Origin: Amblyornis subalaris
Taxonomy: Eukaryota > Chordata > Aves > Passeriformes > Ptilonorhynchidae
Length of the DNA: 64,000 nucleotides
NCBI GenBank assembly: GCA_018881555.1
Contig: JACAXG010000516.1
Span: forward strand, 1-64,000
Direction: 5' to 3'
A model generated the notes under the pieces. The model saw only the letters and a list, made by a program, of their open reading frames with translations, had not been told where the DNA came from and searched no databases. The number at the start of each line of letters is the position of its first letter. The stretch's first letter is position 1. The position numbers and the translations under genes were made by a program. Below, piece by piece: positions 1 through 14,611 of this stretch.

Positions 1-3000
1 TTTTTTTTTTTTTTTGTAATGGAAAGCTTCTTTCAGCTTAAATTTCCTTTTTTATTGTTTTGGTTTGGTTTGTTTTTCTTTCTAAAATTTTCATACATAA
101 AATATATTTGTATTGCACTACATTTCAGCTTGGTTGTCTAAAACCAAGAATCTGGAAATCACTGAACAGTGTACAAGTAAATTATTAAATTGCCTCATTG
201 CTAATAGCAGATCCATTATGAACACATTTTATTCGCTTTCTGTATTAAAAAAACTATATCAGGAACTAGGGGTATCCAAACTGTGGTCAGTCATGGACAC
301 CCCAATTTGTGATCCATCAGGTTGCAACCTCCCCTGCCATTGCTCTGTCCTTTCCCCCTCATAGGAGAATATTGGTGCAGTCATTCCCACCCATATTACA
401 GCTACATGGTGGGAGCTGTTGTCAGTCTCTTAACTATGTGACTAGATATATATTTTCTATCATTTATGCTGTTTATATATATATATATATATATGTGAAA
501 ATAATGTTATAATACATTCAATTATCTTACATATTTAAGTACATTAATTTAGTGTTAGCATATTTTAACTGTCATGTTAAATAACCCCCTTAATTCTTAA
601 TGCAGGTGTCTAGGAATTACATGCTCAATGTTTCCAGTTTTTCCTGTGTTTAGTTACAGCTGGCATATGAAATTAACGAGAACAGTTAAGCTTTGCCATT
701 TTCCCTTAAGACTTGCATTATGTCTGGTCCAGTCTCTGTTGTAACAAAGCAGTTCATCAGAGCAACTCCTATGACAGAATGGTGTAATTTTATCTGGTAT
801 ACAATCTGTGGGCAAAGAAGTTATAAAACGTAGTGAAACACATTAAAGTCTTTATTTGAAACAGGTAAATACTGGTAACTTCAGATCTGGTTCTGAATCC
901 CTCCTGCGTGCCATGGGCATTACTCCTGGAAGGTTTTGCAATCCTCTGGGCTGGTATCACACAGAGTAGTCTCCTTGGAGAACTGTACTTTGTTAAGGAA
1001 GCCTCCAGCTTAGCTGTTAGCTGTGTTGTCCTCACATGCAGCCTGGCTGAAAAAAAGGACTGTAGCAGCTCTAGTGACAGCTGCAGTGGCGTGGCTTTGT
1101 TGCATTTAATGGGTGCACATACAGAGCTTGTTCCAAGCAGACCTTTGCAAAAACAAGGATCTTTAAATTACAAGATTGTGGGATTACAGTACTCTCTGTA
1201 TCTTGCTGTCTTTTGACAACATTATTTCATGAAACTTCACAGAAATCCAAAAATAAATTTATAGGAAAACCTGCTATGAGTTGGGAGTTTTGATTGGAGC
1301 ATGACTTACCTAAACTGACAGGTGTCTTTCAGAGGGTTCTGAGCTTGCCTTTTCTGCTAGAAAAGCAGAGAAATTAATAGTGGGTTGAATGTGTATTAAT
1401 GTGGCATGTAATACATTCTTTGTGACAGAAGAATGTAAATGTTTAGAGATTAAATAAAATATTAAAGATTGGGTGAAGGGATGCAGCTGGATTAAGTAAA
1501 CTGACTAGAAAAAGACCTCTTTTAGGTAAATACAGTATTTTTCACCTCTGAAAGGAAAAACCCCAACACTGCTAAAGCACTGGATAAATAATCTTGACTT
1601 CAAATTGAAAGGCTTTAAAGTATCTCAAAAATATAAAGTAGTCAATTAAAATTTGATGGGGGGTTTTAGGTAGAAATTATTCTTGTATATGCATGATTAA
1701 ATATCCTTTCAGTTAGAAAATGGAAAAGTAAACCTCATAAAGATTTGGGCTACCCATGACATGGTCAATATATCTTCTCTAACACTGTTATGAGAGTTCT
1801 GCAATGTTAGACAAAAATCCCAGCAACAAAGTGAAAATACAAGTGGAAGATTTGAACCACAGCTCACATAGAAAGAAATTAAGTTTGTCGTTGCAGATTA
1901 TAAGAACCCACAAAGATAAAGTACAGAATGAGATATGGCACACATGATCGCTTTGATATCACTTTCATTCTTTCTTCATAAAATAAGACCTAGGGCTTCC
2001 CTGATGTTCAGAGATGAAAATATTTCATGGCATTTCTTTTTGAAGGCTCAAAAATTAAGGTTAAAGGAAATTGAGACATTAATTTGTGAAAAATGATGTA
2101 CAATTTTTTGTTGTGCTGTTTCTGTTGGCAATTTCTTGCACACAAGAAATTGATAAACTTCAAAATGTATTTTTAAGAGGAAAATAAAATGGTAAAAGTA
2201 GTATCAGATGGAAGAACATATAAGAAAAAAGGTAAAAATATCATTCAGAAATACACTTATGTAGATATATGAGAATGAGGACGATGAGGTTGCATTGACC
2301 CTGATATAAAAAAAATAAAAATTATTTCGTGTGGTTTTATTAGACTTATAGAAATCTTTATTTTTCTGTAGTAATGATGGTGGTGAAGGAATATTGGATG
2401 AATCTTTGAAACTTAAGTATTTATAAGTGTATCATTTAAATATGGACTATAAAATCTGTGGAATACATACAGCATTTAATTTGATGAATTCTGATTGTAA
2501 AGCATATGCACAAAAATTACAATAGCTTGACATAAAATATGGGCTCCTTAATAAACATAGGATCTTAAAGACGATGATAAAACCACAACATTGTCAAAAT
2601 GTCAGCCATCTACAAAGAAAAGTAAAATAAATCTGGTATACTTTCATTAGATTATACTTTAAAAATGGCTAAAGTTTTGAGGGGTTTTATTGGTTCATAA
2701 AATTAATAAAAGGAAGAGCATGTTTGCTTTATTTTATTTTGATTTAGGAGCTTATATTGATCAAATAGCTATTAAGATGAAAAACAGTGGTAAAAATAAA
2801 CCTCAAAAACATCCTTCAATTCACAGAGAAAGAAAAACGTATAACATCCTCCTTCACAGTTGGTTTTGGAATATCTTCAGGTGTTGCTGTCTGCCAACAT
2901 GAATAGTTAAGATCTTGACAGCTTAAACCATGAAGCATGGAAAAATTAGAGTAAGCAAAACTTGAGTGAACTTGAGAAAACAGTGTTTATCATAGACACA

Positions 3001-3664
3001 CTTGTCAGCTCCAGTCAGTTGTTTTCCCTCATATGTTTTGAATTGATATTCATTTCATTATGACAAAATATGTGGATTGATGTAAACAGCCTGGATTTTG
3101 CACTGTGTTCCATTTGTAAATCTTGGTGATGCTCTAGGCCTGATAGCTAGAAGCTCAACCAGTATGCAACATGGACGCAATAGTAAATGTTCAGCAGTAC
3201 GAAATATAAAAAAGGAAACACAAAAAACCCCACCAGGTTTTAAGCAAGGATAGGTATATATATGGTGATGCTCAGTGTATCTGGTCGTTGTAAAGGAATT
3301 GAAAATGCTTACGTATTTTTGGTGCCACTGTGATCCAGTTCCAAGCAAGGAAAAAATGGACTTTTGCACAGAATAGGGTGGCTTAGTGAGTAGACTGCCT
3401 TGAGCCTAGGTGGTTTTTAGTCTTCTCTTAGGAAAGTTCTCTTAATGCTAAACTGCTGTGAAAGATTGAAGTTAAACCCTNCTTTTGTATTTTCTTAGCT
3501 GAGTGTTGTAAAGTAACTTCACCAAGCCCCGACATGCTGGGTACATCTCTAAAGGGCTTAACTGCATAGTGTTTAGATCCTAAACAGCTTTAGGCTGATG
3601 CCAAGGGAGATAATAAGCTCAAAAAAGGCAGTGATATGACTTGAAGTGCTTAAGGACGTAACCC
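1..3664. other. AT-rich non-coding DNA, no gene seen
   Basis: No coding or RNA gene can be supported here. The window opens with a run of 15 T. A (TA)n microsatellite lies at 474-494. Short open frames on both strands have no recognisable domain and are of a length expected by chance in DNA this AT-rich. The stretch is intergenic or intronic; the sequence does not say which. Confidence 0.6.
474..494. repeat. (TA)n microsatellite
   Basis: About ten uninterrupted TA units are directly visible. Such tracts are usually length-polymorphic and easily melted; no function is implied. Confidence 0.9.
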
Positions 3665-3914
3665 TCCTACACGAAGCTGCAATGGACACAGCTGAAATAC
3701 CAGAAATTCTGTTTAAGGAGATTCTTTCCTGTGAGGGCTGTCAAACACTGGTATGGCTTGACCAGGGAATTTGTGGAGTCTCCATCTTTGCAGACAGTCG
3801 AAACCCCACCGGACAAAGCCTTCAGTAACCTGTTGTAGCTTCAGCAATCCTATTTGTGCAGGATGTTGGGGTAGATGATCTCCGGGGCCGCCTCCCTGTC
3901 TCAGCCACCCTGTG
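3665..3914 (+). mobile_element. CR1 LINE fragment, degraded 3' part
   Basis: The stretch reads as a diverged sense-strand CR1 3' end. A 'ctttcctgtgagggctgtcaa' type motif corresponds to the usual 'ctttactgtgagggtg' block. It is followed by 'gggaatttgtggagtctcc' and by 'ggggtagatgatctccgggg', the counterpart of 'ggactagatgatctccagagg'. CR1 is the dominant retrotransposon of birds, and most copies are 5'-truncated like this one. The terminal ATTCTGTG-type repeat is eroded. The strong divergence suggests an old insertion. No coding capacity remains. Confidence 0.8.
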
Positions 3915-6900
3915 CTTCCAGTTTTTGTGTTGCCTTGTGCTCCTAGAGTACACACAATTGCAAATTTAACCATATATAGAGAAAAGAGTAAGAGACACTT
4001 TCTAACAAGAATTTCAGATTGACACAGTGCAATGCAAGGTTGCGTTAAAGGTGAATCCATCACATCCTCGATACATTTTAATCAATGTATTTATTCAGAG
4101 AGAAATTCTGTAAATTAGAAAAGAAAAAAAAGGTACAAGAAGAAAGACTATAGAACCTTACTCATATTTAGAGTACAGGATTTCAATTAAAAAAACCCTC
4201 AAGAAACATACTGAAAATTTATCCTCAGAAACTAAAGGATGCAGTAACGTTATTTTAGAAGTGTGTTAATTTCCAGAATGAGTATTGTTGAAGAATTGGA
4301 ACAAGTTCAATATTTTTATAGCACATTCATATCTAGACCAGGTAAATATACAAGATTCTTCAATACTGCTTTAGATTTTGAGAGTTTTTTCATAAACAGA
4401 GCAAACAAGAGACATAGATTTGCAATACTGTTTGTGCATCAGTAGCTTTAACAAGTGAATTATTTCATTAAACACAAAGAGCTACGGAAAACAAACTGAA
4501 ATTAGATTCACTATTTATCATTGCATAGCACCGCATTCCACTTTTCTCCAAATATTGATGAGGAAAATTAAAGGGCTCTAAATCTAAATACTGTGTGTTA
4601 GCCACAGTAATATGCAGCTCTCTAGTCCTGTACTGCATGTGCAGCTGAGGGATAAAATGGTATAATAAATGAACAGGATTTTCTGCCCTCTGCAAACAGG
4701 TTTTTAAGCTATTGCCAGGCAGCAATTAATATTTTGCTTTGAACATGTCTGTGACTTTTTAAAGTTATATGTTTATGTGTGTGCATGGATACTCCAAATA
4801 AACAAAGATGACATCATTGTTTCTGACATACAGAGGAGCCTGGATGTACTCAGCACTAAATAGATACTGTAACGTAAAAAAATTTTCTCTTCTTTTAGGT
4901 TTAAATATGCTATTGAACAGAAAAAATGAAGACTTGGGTTTAAGTATATGAAATTTAAGATGTCTAGTGCTCATTTCAGTGTGGTAAAACCAGTTATTTT
5001 TCTGGTTGTGAATTTTGGTATAGTGTGTAATTCTCTGAATCAAAGGAAGTACTCCTTGGAGAAAATGTTAAACATTCCAAAGAAGTATCCATTATAAGTG
5101 AAAAAAAAAAAAAATCTAAATCAATCTTGTAATAGAGAAAATGTTTACATGAAATTTTGTATTCTAGAAACTAAACTACTGCTCAAAATAATTTGGCTAT
5201 TTATAACAGCTACATGTCCCTGTAAGTATAAGCAGAGTCCAGCAAATAGATTTCCTCAAAAGTTTTGTGTCAAAAAATAAAAAATGAAGATATACTGTAT
5301 GGCCCACTTTTTGTGCTACACAAATGTTTCAGGGTAGAGGATTGTAGATGTTGTAGGATAGAGGATTGCTGCTCACCAAGCAGGGCTGCTTTTCAGTTAA
5401 GTTTGTCATGTATCTCCACAAAAGATGGCCTGTGCATACCAAGGGGCACTTCAGGAGGACTTATATCAGCCAGCACTGGTAGTTCAGACAGCAAGCGGGA
5501 GGATAAACTTGCCTATTCCCAGATCTTTGACACCAAGTGGAGAGATGGACATAGTGAGCACAGGCTGCTTAGTTGCACTCTGCAGTGTTGATGCTGCTGG
5601 CACTGGAGAATTGGAGACCTGAACACTACTTCAAGGAGAAACAGAAGGAAAAATTGGAGCTTTTACTGCTTTTGTGGAGAGGAAGAAACTTTCAAAACAA
5701 ATGTAGCATTACGTTTTCTTCAATCAGCCTATTTTCTTCAGCTGGCTCTTGCCTCTGGGTCTCAGAATACAGAAACAGTTGCGCTCTGTAACATCTTGCT
5801 TTATGCTTTAAGAGCTTTAATCTTTCTGCTGATACTTAATATTTTATAATCAACGTTAACTTCAGTGTGAGAAATACTAACCGTTAAAATGTGTGGGGCA
5901 ACAGAGATTAGAAAGCTGGAGAAACAGCAAAAAGAGGAACAAAGCACTGGAGAACGGCTCAAAGGCCACAAAGAAAGCATCACAGCACCTTGCTTTTAAT
6001 GTTGCCAGGTGCTCTGTTTTAGACTATGTTCTCCCGGCAAGAAATGTATATTGTTATTCAAGAGGTATACCTTGTAAAAGAAAAAACTGAATCCTATGTT
6101 CTAAATAGCACAAACAGCAAGTTATATAATGAATTCTGCTTAAATTATACAGGTATAAAACCACTTCAGTCAGAGTGAGAAAATAAGGCCCTCATACAAT
6201 AGAAAGGTCAATTTTTAATGACTCCTGTCACCGGAGTTGCTTTTCAGGATTGACAGGTCTGAGAGACACGGTATTCTGTCTGCAACCTTGTCAGACAAAA
6301 CCACTGAAACGAAGGAAAACACTATTAATGGAATACTAATGTTTTATTTGTCCAAATGAACTTCATGTTTCCTTAAAACTTGTGAACTTGTGTGGCAGTT
6401 TGCTGTTCAATGTCCAGTAGCATTCATATCACCAACTATATACTTCTCTCTTCCTATCTAACTGAAGGAAGTTAGACTTTTTTTAAAATAGATTGTTTGT
6501 GATTGATAGCATCAAAAACATCTTCGCAGATGCTTTTGAAAGCTTCCAAAGCTGCTTCTGCTTTTGTGACTGAACTGAATGCAATTCCAAAGAGCTAACA
6601 ATGATGATGCTTGGTGGCATCTCCTAGTTAAAAATTTTTTTGGCACTCTCAACTGTCTCTTGTAGAAAAAATGGGTTGAATGTTAGCTAACTGGTTATAA
6701 ACTACACCAAGGATTAGTAGGCATAAGAAACAAAAATATTTCAATCTTGAAGAACCTTAATTGTGGTATTTAATTGCTTCACCTTTCAAAAGCTGGTATT
6801 TTGAGAACTATAAGTTCTTAATGCATTTCTTTATTTACCTTTGGTTTTGAGAAAGATTTTTTTTTTTTTGGTTATTACACAAGCTATTCCTCCCTGTGTT

Positions 6901-7576
6901 TTTTATAGTATTCTGTAGAGTATTTTCCATGAGCATTGTAACTACAGTGTGTACACAGAAACAAAATATTAGAGGAGGAAAGAAGGAAGGAATAAATTAT
7001 GTGTCAATACTACACTAACTTTGGCTCCAATTATTTTGGAAACTTCTGCACATCCATTTTATGATATATAGTTATACGGCTATGCTTAGTATTTGTTAAG
7101 TACCACAGAAGGCTAGAAACTCTACAAGGTGAAAAATGAATGCCAGTTTTGTCCTGTCTGACAAACAGTAGAGTCAGCTTGGTTGTTGAGTGTAATTATA
7201 GAATCATTCTTTCTACATGGCTTCTTTCTTTCTGTCAAAATTATAGAGGCTTTTAACAGGAGCTCGACTGAGGGTATTGTGTGAAATACAGATGAACTGT
7301 GTCAAATGAAGAGAAGTAAAGGAATTATCATTTCCACTCCAGAGCTTAAATTCCTGAACTAACAAAGAATTGTCAGATTATGTCATCACNTGGTATAGAT
7401 CTAATATGTAAATTCTATTTTAAGAGAGAACAGTGGAGAAGACTCCAGTGAGTTGTCTGTCATTAGTAATTTTGGATTAATTGATTCTCTGATCTTTATT
7501 TTGATCGTGATTCTGAACCACCATTACAGCAGTGATTGCAAAAAAGCTTACTGTGAGTTTGATATTTGCTGAAATG

Positions 7577-7594
7577 TATATATATATATATATA
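7577..7594. repeat. (TA)n microsatellite
   Basis: About nine TA units are directly visible, followed by an A run. Confidence 0.9.
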
Positions 7595-8273
7595 AAAAAG
7601 TATTTACTCTCACCGAGTATATTTTTAGATTAAAATAAAGAACATATTCATATCCTAATTTCTTTATATCTTTAATGCTAATGGGTTATAGAAAGGGATT
7701 TTAGCATATTTACTATCATATCCCTTATAATTACAGAAACAATTGTCTTTAAAATAATTGCATAGTATAGGAGTCATCAAATTAATCCTGACATATAGGT
7801 ATTTTCCACTATTGTAAGGAAATTTTTTGATTACAGGTAGTCAGTTGGAATTCAGAAAAAATAACCTGATATACCTGTTTCTCATGTTATATTAATAATT
7901 ATTTAAGATTTCAGGGCACAGACAGACCTAAATACTACCTAAAGTTCTATGATACATTATCTCTTGAATTCAAACCTGAACTGCTTACAAATACAATAAA
8001 AAGATTATTGTAATTGTTGCTTAAAACCAGAGTAAAATTATTTCATATACNTTTGATTTTTTTTTTTTAAACTGAAACTATTTTCATATGTAGTTGCTCA
8101 TCGTTTTCTTATCATATTAATTTCACCATCAGACTTAGACTCTTAAGTTGCTGACTTCTGTAAGCATTCGCAGGATATAGTATTGTTATGAGTTAAGGTC
8201 ATACCTCTTGGTGAAATCTTGTAATGAATAGTTGCAGAAGGATCTTTTATGACCATTTCAGATCATGCCATAC

Positions 8274-8310
8274 TCCTTCCCTCCTTCCCTCCTTCCCTCC
8301 TTCCTTCCCA
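8274..8310. repeat. Polypyrimidine (CTTCCCTC)n microsatellite
   Basis: An octamer of the form CTTCCCTC repeats about three times and then degenerates into CTTC units. The strand is pure pyrimidine over more than 30 bases. Mirror-symmetric purine/pyrimidine tracts like this can adopt triplex structures, which is general knowledge and not shown here. Confidence 0.9.
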
Positions 8311-11300
8311 TAGCCTCCCTTGTACTCATCCCAGACAAAAATGCAACCCATGAGGACAACTCATACCATCCTGGAAAAGGTCAGATGACTCAGCCTCTAC
8401 CATTTGTCTATATCCTGCCTCTAACTGTGGAAGAGGGTTAGCAGATAGATTTTAAAGATGCTTATCAAAAATATAAACTTACACATGGTAATGTAATTTA
8501 TTTCAAATCCATTGAATGCTATCCCAGTGCATAGAAATCTAAATGACTGAACAAATAGGTTAAATAAGCAGTTTGGACTGTGAGGAATATTACAAGTGAA
8601 TGAGCTTCAGGTCATGCAGAAAAGTGATGAAAACAATTTCTAATAGTCAGATTGATATAGTACTTTTGTATATAAGTTGGTGGTTTAAACAATGCTTAAA
8701 ATGTGACCACCCTGCTATTGCAAGGTTCTCTCATGCCAGTATCAAAGCCTTCTTCATTGGTTTGTTAGAACAGCTTGAGGGGTTACAAATCTGCCAAAGG
8801 CTACTTTGTGCAAAACTTATTTACACAGGTAAGAACTTTCTCACATGAGCTGTTTCACTGATGTCACAGGAATTCTTCACACAAACATATTCCATCGTGC
8901 AAAATTTTATTTTCCAGTCTTCGAGTGAAAAACCAGGTTGATTTAGTGAAGTGAATGCATCAGTTCTTGGCAGTTTGATGATGGTAATATAAATTCCTCT
9001 AGACTGTGATTAGCTCCTGATACTTTCTTAGTGTAGGATACAGTAGAGATCAGAATCCATATGTTTTTCCTTTTGCACAGTGTTAACTCAGGTAAGTAAT
9101 CCACACAAGAAATTTCCAAGGTAGTTCTGAAATCAAACCACGACAGGATGGTATTGATGTCCTAATGGTTCCTTTCTTAATATTTGAAGATCACAAGTTT
9201 CTTGAAAAATACTTTATGTTTGTAATATTGTTCCTTTTTTTAGAGACTAGGGCTAGAGACTGGGTGTCCCATGGCATAACACCTACAGCACCTGATGTTA
9301 TATTTTACATATGCTATCGTTCCTGCCAAGCAGGCAGTGTTGGAAATCATAATGCTGTCCTGCTATCAGGCGGGAGGATCTCGGTTCAGCAAACCAATAA
9401 ATGTTCTCTTTATTTGGAGATGACACCACTGAATTAAAAGAGATGAAGACTAAATTGCTAAAATAGACAGTAATATATATACACATTTAGTTATTAACTG
9501 AGAACAGATGCATGTTTTCCTTGCCACATCATAGTTATAGTTTAGTGAGATTATTGTAAAGAAACTTATGCCATGATTTGATAATTTCATACAGCTAACC
9601 CTTTTCCACCTAAAGTTTGGGGATGGTTGGCACTATCCTTAGAGTGATTTAATTCAATATATGGGGTGAGTCTTAAGCACTCATTTAAAGACACCTATAT
9701 TTGCTATAAAAGGAGTATAACTGTGAGCCCANTGAATATGGTGATAGTTTCAATAATAGTGAAATGTAGGAGTGACTGAATTTCAAAACCGATTCTCAGT
9801 GTTTGAAATAGTGGTGATTTATTTGCAATAGCAGACATGTGGCAATCTGCACTCAGTTTGAGGGTGGGAGGGAGATATCAAATCTTCCCACTTTTTTATT
9901 TTAACACAGATATAATACTAAGTTAAAGAACTATGATNAAGATTATATTGAAGATTAAGAATATAATGGAGATGAACTATTAAACGTTATTTTTTCTCTT
10001 AGAGGAGATTATTGTTCTGAGGTACAGAATACCTCATTCCATACTTTGTCTGGACAATTAAAAATAGATCCTGTAGCATAATTTATCTTTTTAAGCCTTG
10101 GAAAGAATCCAGAACCAAAATCAGTTTACTTCTGTTTCAACTGATGCTGTGACCCATCAATTCAAGGTCCAATCATGCAAAGATTTTCAGAGTTTTTGCT
10201 GCCCATTGCAATCAGGTTATGCAAAAGCTTTTGCCTTCTGGAGTTTTTTTTTCTGCTGCACAACGTGGCTTCATTTTCATTCATATGGAACTGAGATTGA
10301 CTTTGTACCTGGACTTAGAACTATTTATTTTGCACTTCATGTCTTGTTTGTGTTTTTTTTTTCTTAGATTAGTGGTAAATTAGGGCATGAATTTGCTATT
10401 ATAATTGGTTGATTTTGAAATTGCAGAATTTACTTATTTTTCCCCCCAGTTATTATCCAAAGTGTAGCCTGGTATTTAAACAGTTAATTTGAAAAATTAT
10501 GTTGTCGATGCACAAAGAAAGATAAAAAAGTACATACAATGCAAAAAAACTTTTCAGATTTTTGTTCAATTTTTTTATTTTTTTAGGAATATTTAGGTGT
10601 GGTAGTTGTATTTACTGACAATGAAAGGTTGCTCATACTAATGGTGACTCACAGCATTTTGCTGAGTCTCTGTGATTAGCAAAATACAATAACGGTACAA
10701 AATTACTGTAATTTGGGGCTTGGATCTATGACACGACTCCACTTTTCTGTTTGCTTTTCTTTGGGGCTGAAAAGGTTAGATTTCTATAAATAGTACATGA
10801 TCCGATAATCTGTAGAATTGTCTGTCCTTTGCTTTTGAGAGTCTGTGACATTTTCTTTTGATGATACCAGGTTTAGTGGCTTTAGAGAAGTAAAATCGTG
10901 CTGGAAGGAAATGGTACCCAGGCTGATTTCAGCTTCATTCCCGTTTTTCTGTTAATACTTGTAAATTTTTTTATATCATCATTTCCAAGAGGCAGTTTCC
11001 AGAGGGTATATTGTTGCAGAGGTTGGGGGGAAATGCTAAATATGACTGCACCATACTGTACAATGTGGAAAACAGCATGTTCCATTGTGAAGCCTATACT
11101 TACTGCAAAGCACAGGCAGTAAAGATGCTAATAAATGCTCTAAAGTGTGTTCCCAGTTCCCATGTGTACTAGCATATCAAATACCAATCCATTTTGACTG
11201 ATATAGACAGTTTGGCAGACAGCAAGATGCTCACACTTGGCAAACTTCTAAACCCATGTTTAGGCATAAAAGTTCTAGTGAAATAATTTTCAGTGCTTTT

Positions 11301-14300
11301 GAACCTTGGCAGCTGCTTTTGGCTTGGAGATAATTTTTAGTTATTCACTGTTGCTGGAATCATTAGTGATGGTAAATGGCAGTGAGTGGGTTGTTTCAAT
11401 TGTAATTTTTTAAAGGGAAAAAAAAAAAGGAAATATGAGAATTTGATCGTGACTTGGAATCGTTGCAATCTTATTTGTCTATTCTAAAAATAACTGTTGC
11501 CATGAATAAATGAAAGATTTTACCATGTTAACATCTGGGCAGAAAGTCAGGAGGAGCATTTACTTCAATTCATTTACATACAGAAGAATAATTTTCATTG
11601 TAGGCACAGTGATGATTAAGGGAAGATTAATGCATTGATAGTTAAAGGTCACCTATCAGAGTATGCTAATCCTCCATATTAGAAATATCTAATGTTCCAG
11701 GTAATCCACTATCCTGGAATGGCTTGAGGGCAAACATCATGGAAGAAAAACAAGGCCAAAGTTAGGTTATTTCAAAAAGAGTGTGTTTTTAGATAGAACC
11801 CCAAGAAAATGTCAACATTTTATCCCTCTTGATTTCACTTTCTCCATGTTTTATGTAGGAAGGCCTCTATAATCAGTGTCCTTCAGAAAGTAACTGAAGC
11901 AGGAATGCCTCTCATTCTACATCTGAGTTCCTTTACAGGACTTGTACACCGAGGTTCTTTTCTTTTTAACCAGTGTCCTTTGCTGTGCATACTTTGAAAA
12001 AAATATTCTAGACAAATATCGAATGCTAGTGGAAAATGGCACTTGTTTTAAAATATCATTACTATAATTTCTTTGACTTTAGAAAGCAAGTTCTTCCACT
12101 CTGATTACATTTCTGGTATGTGCTGTTTATGATGACTTCTCTATATTTATCTACTTCTAAGACAATTTGGCATAACTCTTTTTTGCATCTCATTTATTAA
12201 TAACAATTAAAAATTGCAGGTGGCTAAAGTCTGGTATGAAGGCTGAAGGGAAATTTCCCATTACCTGTATGAATAAGAGTCAAAAAGGCCTTGATTGTCC
12301 CATATCTTGTCTTTTAATTTCAGCCGGGATCTCGAGAGATCAGCAGAAACAAAACTGTTTCTTTGCCATTGAGCAGAATCTGGTGACTTTTTCTGTTATT
12401 CTTAGAATATACATAATTAATTTTAACATCACCTTGCCTCATCCTGATAACAAGTTTAGAAGATTAAAGCAGTACTTCATAGTACCACTAATTTTCTTTA
12501 ATTTATTTCATTAAATGAGTGTGAATAATAGAATTTGCAGCAGTGTCTCACTGTAGCAGGTGATGTGTGTTTATTTTTATAAAAATGCAAATATACTAAA
12601 TAGATAATATTTTAACCAGCATGTTTAAATAAAGTAATTTAAATAATGAAATTATATTTCCCTAATNAAGAAATGACAACAATTAAGTGTTTTGGCAAGA
12701 TTTCTATCTCTCACTGCATTTTCTACTAGACAAGAAGCTCTTGTTTCTGAATTATTTTCTCTTCTTTTTTTTGGGTAGCATCAGAAAGTCACAAAATTTT
12801 TGATTTACTATTACCAGTAAAATCAACAGGAGTTTTTTAAAATTTAACTCACTTAAAGAAGTGACTTCCTTTCTAATTAATATGATTATCATTAAAATTG
12901 AATTCAGACACTTCCATACTGAGTTGGGCTTTACTACTAGACTCATTCCATTAAAAGCACCACCTTTGCCTAAAGGTAACTACCATTATTTATCTAGTAC
13001 TATGCATGCTTTGCTGTTTTCTATTTTGAAGAACAGAGTATTTGCTCCATACTTTTTTATGGCTTTCTGACTGAAATCCATAACTCCATAGGAAGCAAGA
13101 AGTAAGGAAAAAACTTCATACTCATACAAACATGGATGTTGTAATTAATTTTGAATGATGACTATAATGGCTCCCAAATCAGCTGGATTAAAGGAGCAGC
13201 TTCATCCAGTGTCAATGCTTATAAGCACTTACTGGAACATGTCTTCCATTACTCACCCCATGGGAAAATACACATAACTGATGGAATGAACTATATGCTT
13301 CCTCACATTCCACAGCAGAGGCTGTACATCAAAAAACACTGATTGTTGAGTGTGTATTTATATTTTCTAATTTCATTGCCCAAGCAGGATGAAGTGGAAA
13401 TAAATAAATAGTTTAGATAGTGAGGCGTAAAGCATATTTTAATAAACCCAATGATAGGGATGCAAGGAGCTTTTATTTGTTCTAATTATTTCCACAGCTC
13501 TTTAGCTGATGCATAAAAATAACCAGTCTTCTAGGAACTTTCTGAAAATTTATTAATTTTGTTGTAAGTGTGTAATTATTTTTGCCAGTGAATATCATTT
13601 CTGATCAGTCAGATCCCAGAGACTGGAAGTATGACTGTCCTATCTTTCATGAACGTATTTTATGGACTTGTGAAAGTAGGCACAGTGATAACTGTGAAAA
13701 ATGTTGGTGAACATTGCATAGAATAATTACTCCAAGTGTCCTACATAAATTCTGCTTACATATGTTGCAATAGTATGCCATTTTTCATTGATTCCCCTTC
13801 AAAATTCACTACTCCCTCTGAATCTCCAACATAGCTATTTTTTCTCCATCTTGTAGATGAAATAGATCTGCTGAAGCTATATTACGCAAAGGATAATAGA
13901 AAAGGAAAACTACTGTGTCTATGAATCAATTAATATTAACAATACATGAGATTTGTGTGAATTAGCAGTATAATACACATAACATTAAAAATGCATACTA
14001 GGGATGCAGATGCCTATTATACGAAAAAACACACCCCCTCCTAACAAAATTGGAAGGTAGCTTCCTTTATTCAAATATGTCTTTTGTTTATAGCTTTTTT
14101 GGTACAGAATTCCCCACGGTGCTTCATACTTAATCAAAAACTGTAATCTTTGTGGCCAACTGTTTTGTAGGTATTGTTCAACACCTTCAGTTTAGTTTGT
14201 ATACTTCTCCTACCTGAAGATATAGCAGTTCTGTAACTTATAAATCAATTGGGAGAGAACCTTGTCACAACAAAGAATGCTGTGCTTTCAAATTCTACAT

Positions 14301-14611
14301 ACTGTGAGGCAAATACTACTAATTTTTCAAGCAGTTCAAAAGGCAAGAAGATAACCGTCATTTTTCCCCATCAAACATTTCTGATGCAGCTAGAATTCAT
14401 GCAGCACTTTATCTAAACAGGCCGCTTTGACCATGGCAATGGTTGAGACTGAGCTGCACCCGTGTCAAGTAAGATTAGTCCACATTTCCTGTATGAAATC
14501 TCTCTGCATATATAGTACAAGAGTTTTTGACTCTTGGTGTCTCTGTGGTACATTACCCTCTTTAAGTGTGATGCATAGCTAGTTGTTCTTTCTCTTGTAT
14601 TTTTTCCAGCT

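Larger units (their letters stand above)
3915..14611. other. Long AT-rich non-coding span
   Basis: About 10.7 kb without any supportable gene. It contains a (TA)n tract near 7,577-7,594, an octamer pyrimidine microsatellite at 8,274-8,310 and scattered A or T homopolymers. Open frames of 60-110 codons occur on both strands but show no domains, no conserved-looking composition and no consistent splice borders. I saw no clear transposon in this span, which is notable beside the CR1-bearing DNA that follows. It is intronic or intergenic. Confidence 0.55.

Noticed and set aside
3713..4063. 116-codon minus-strand frame
   Set aside because: It overlaps a degraded CR1 on the opposite strand and reads through its 3' UTR.
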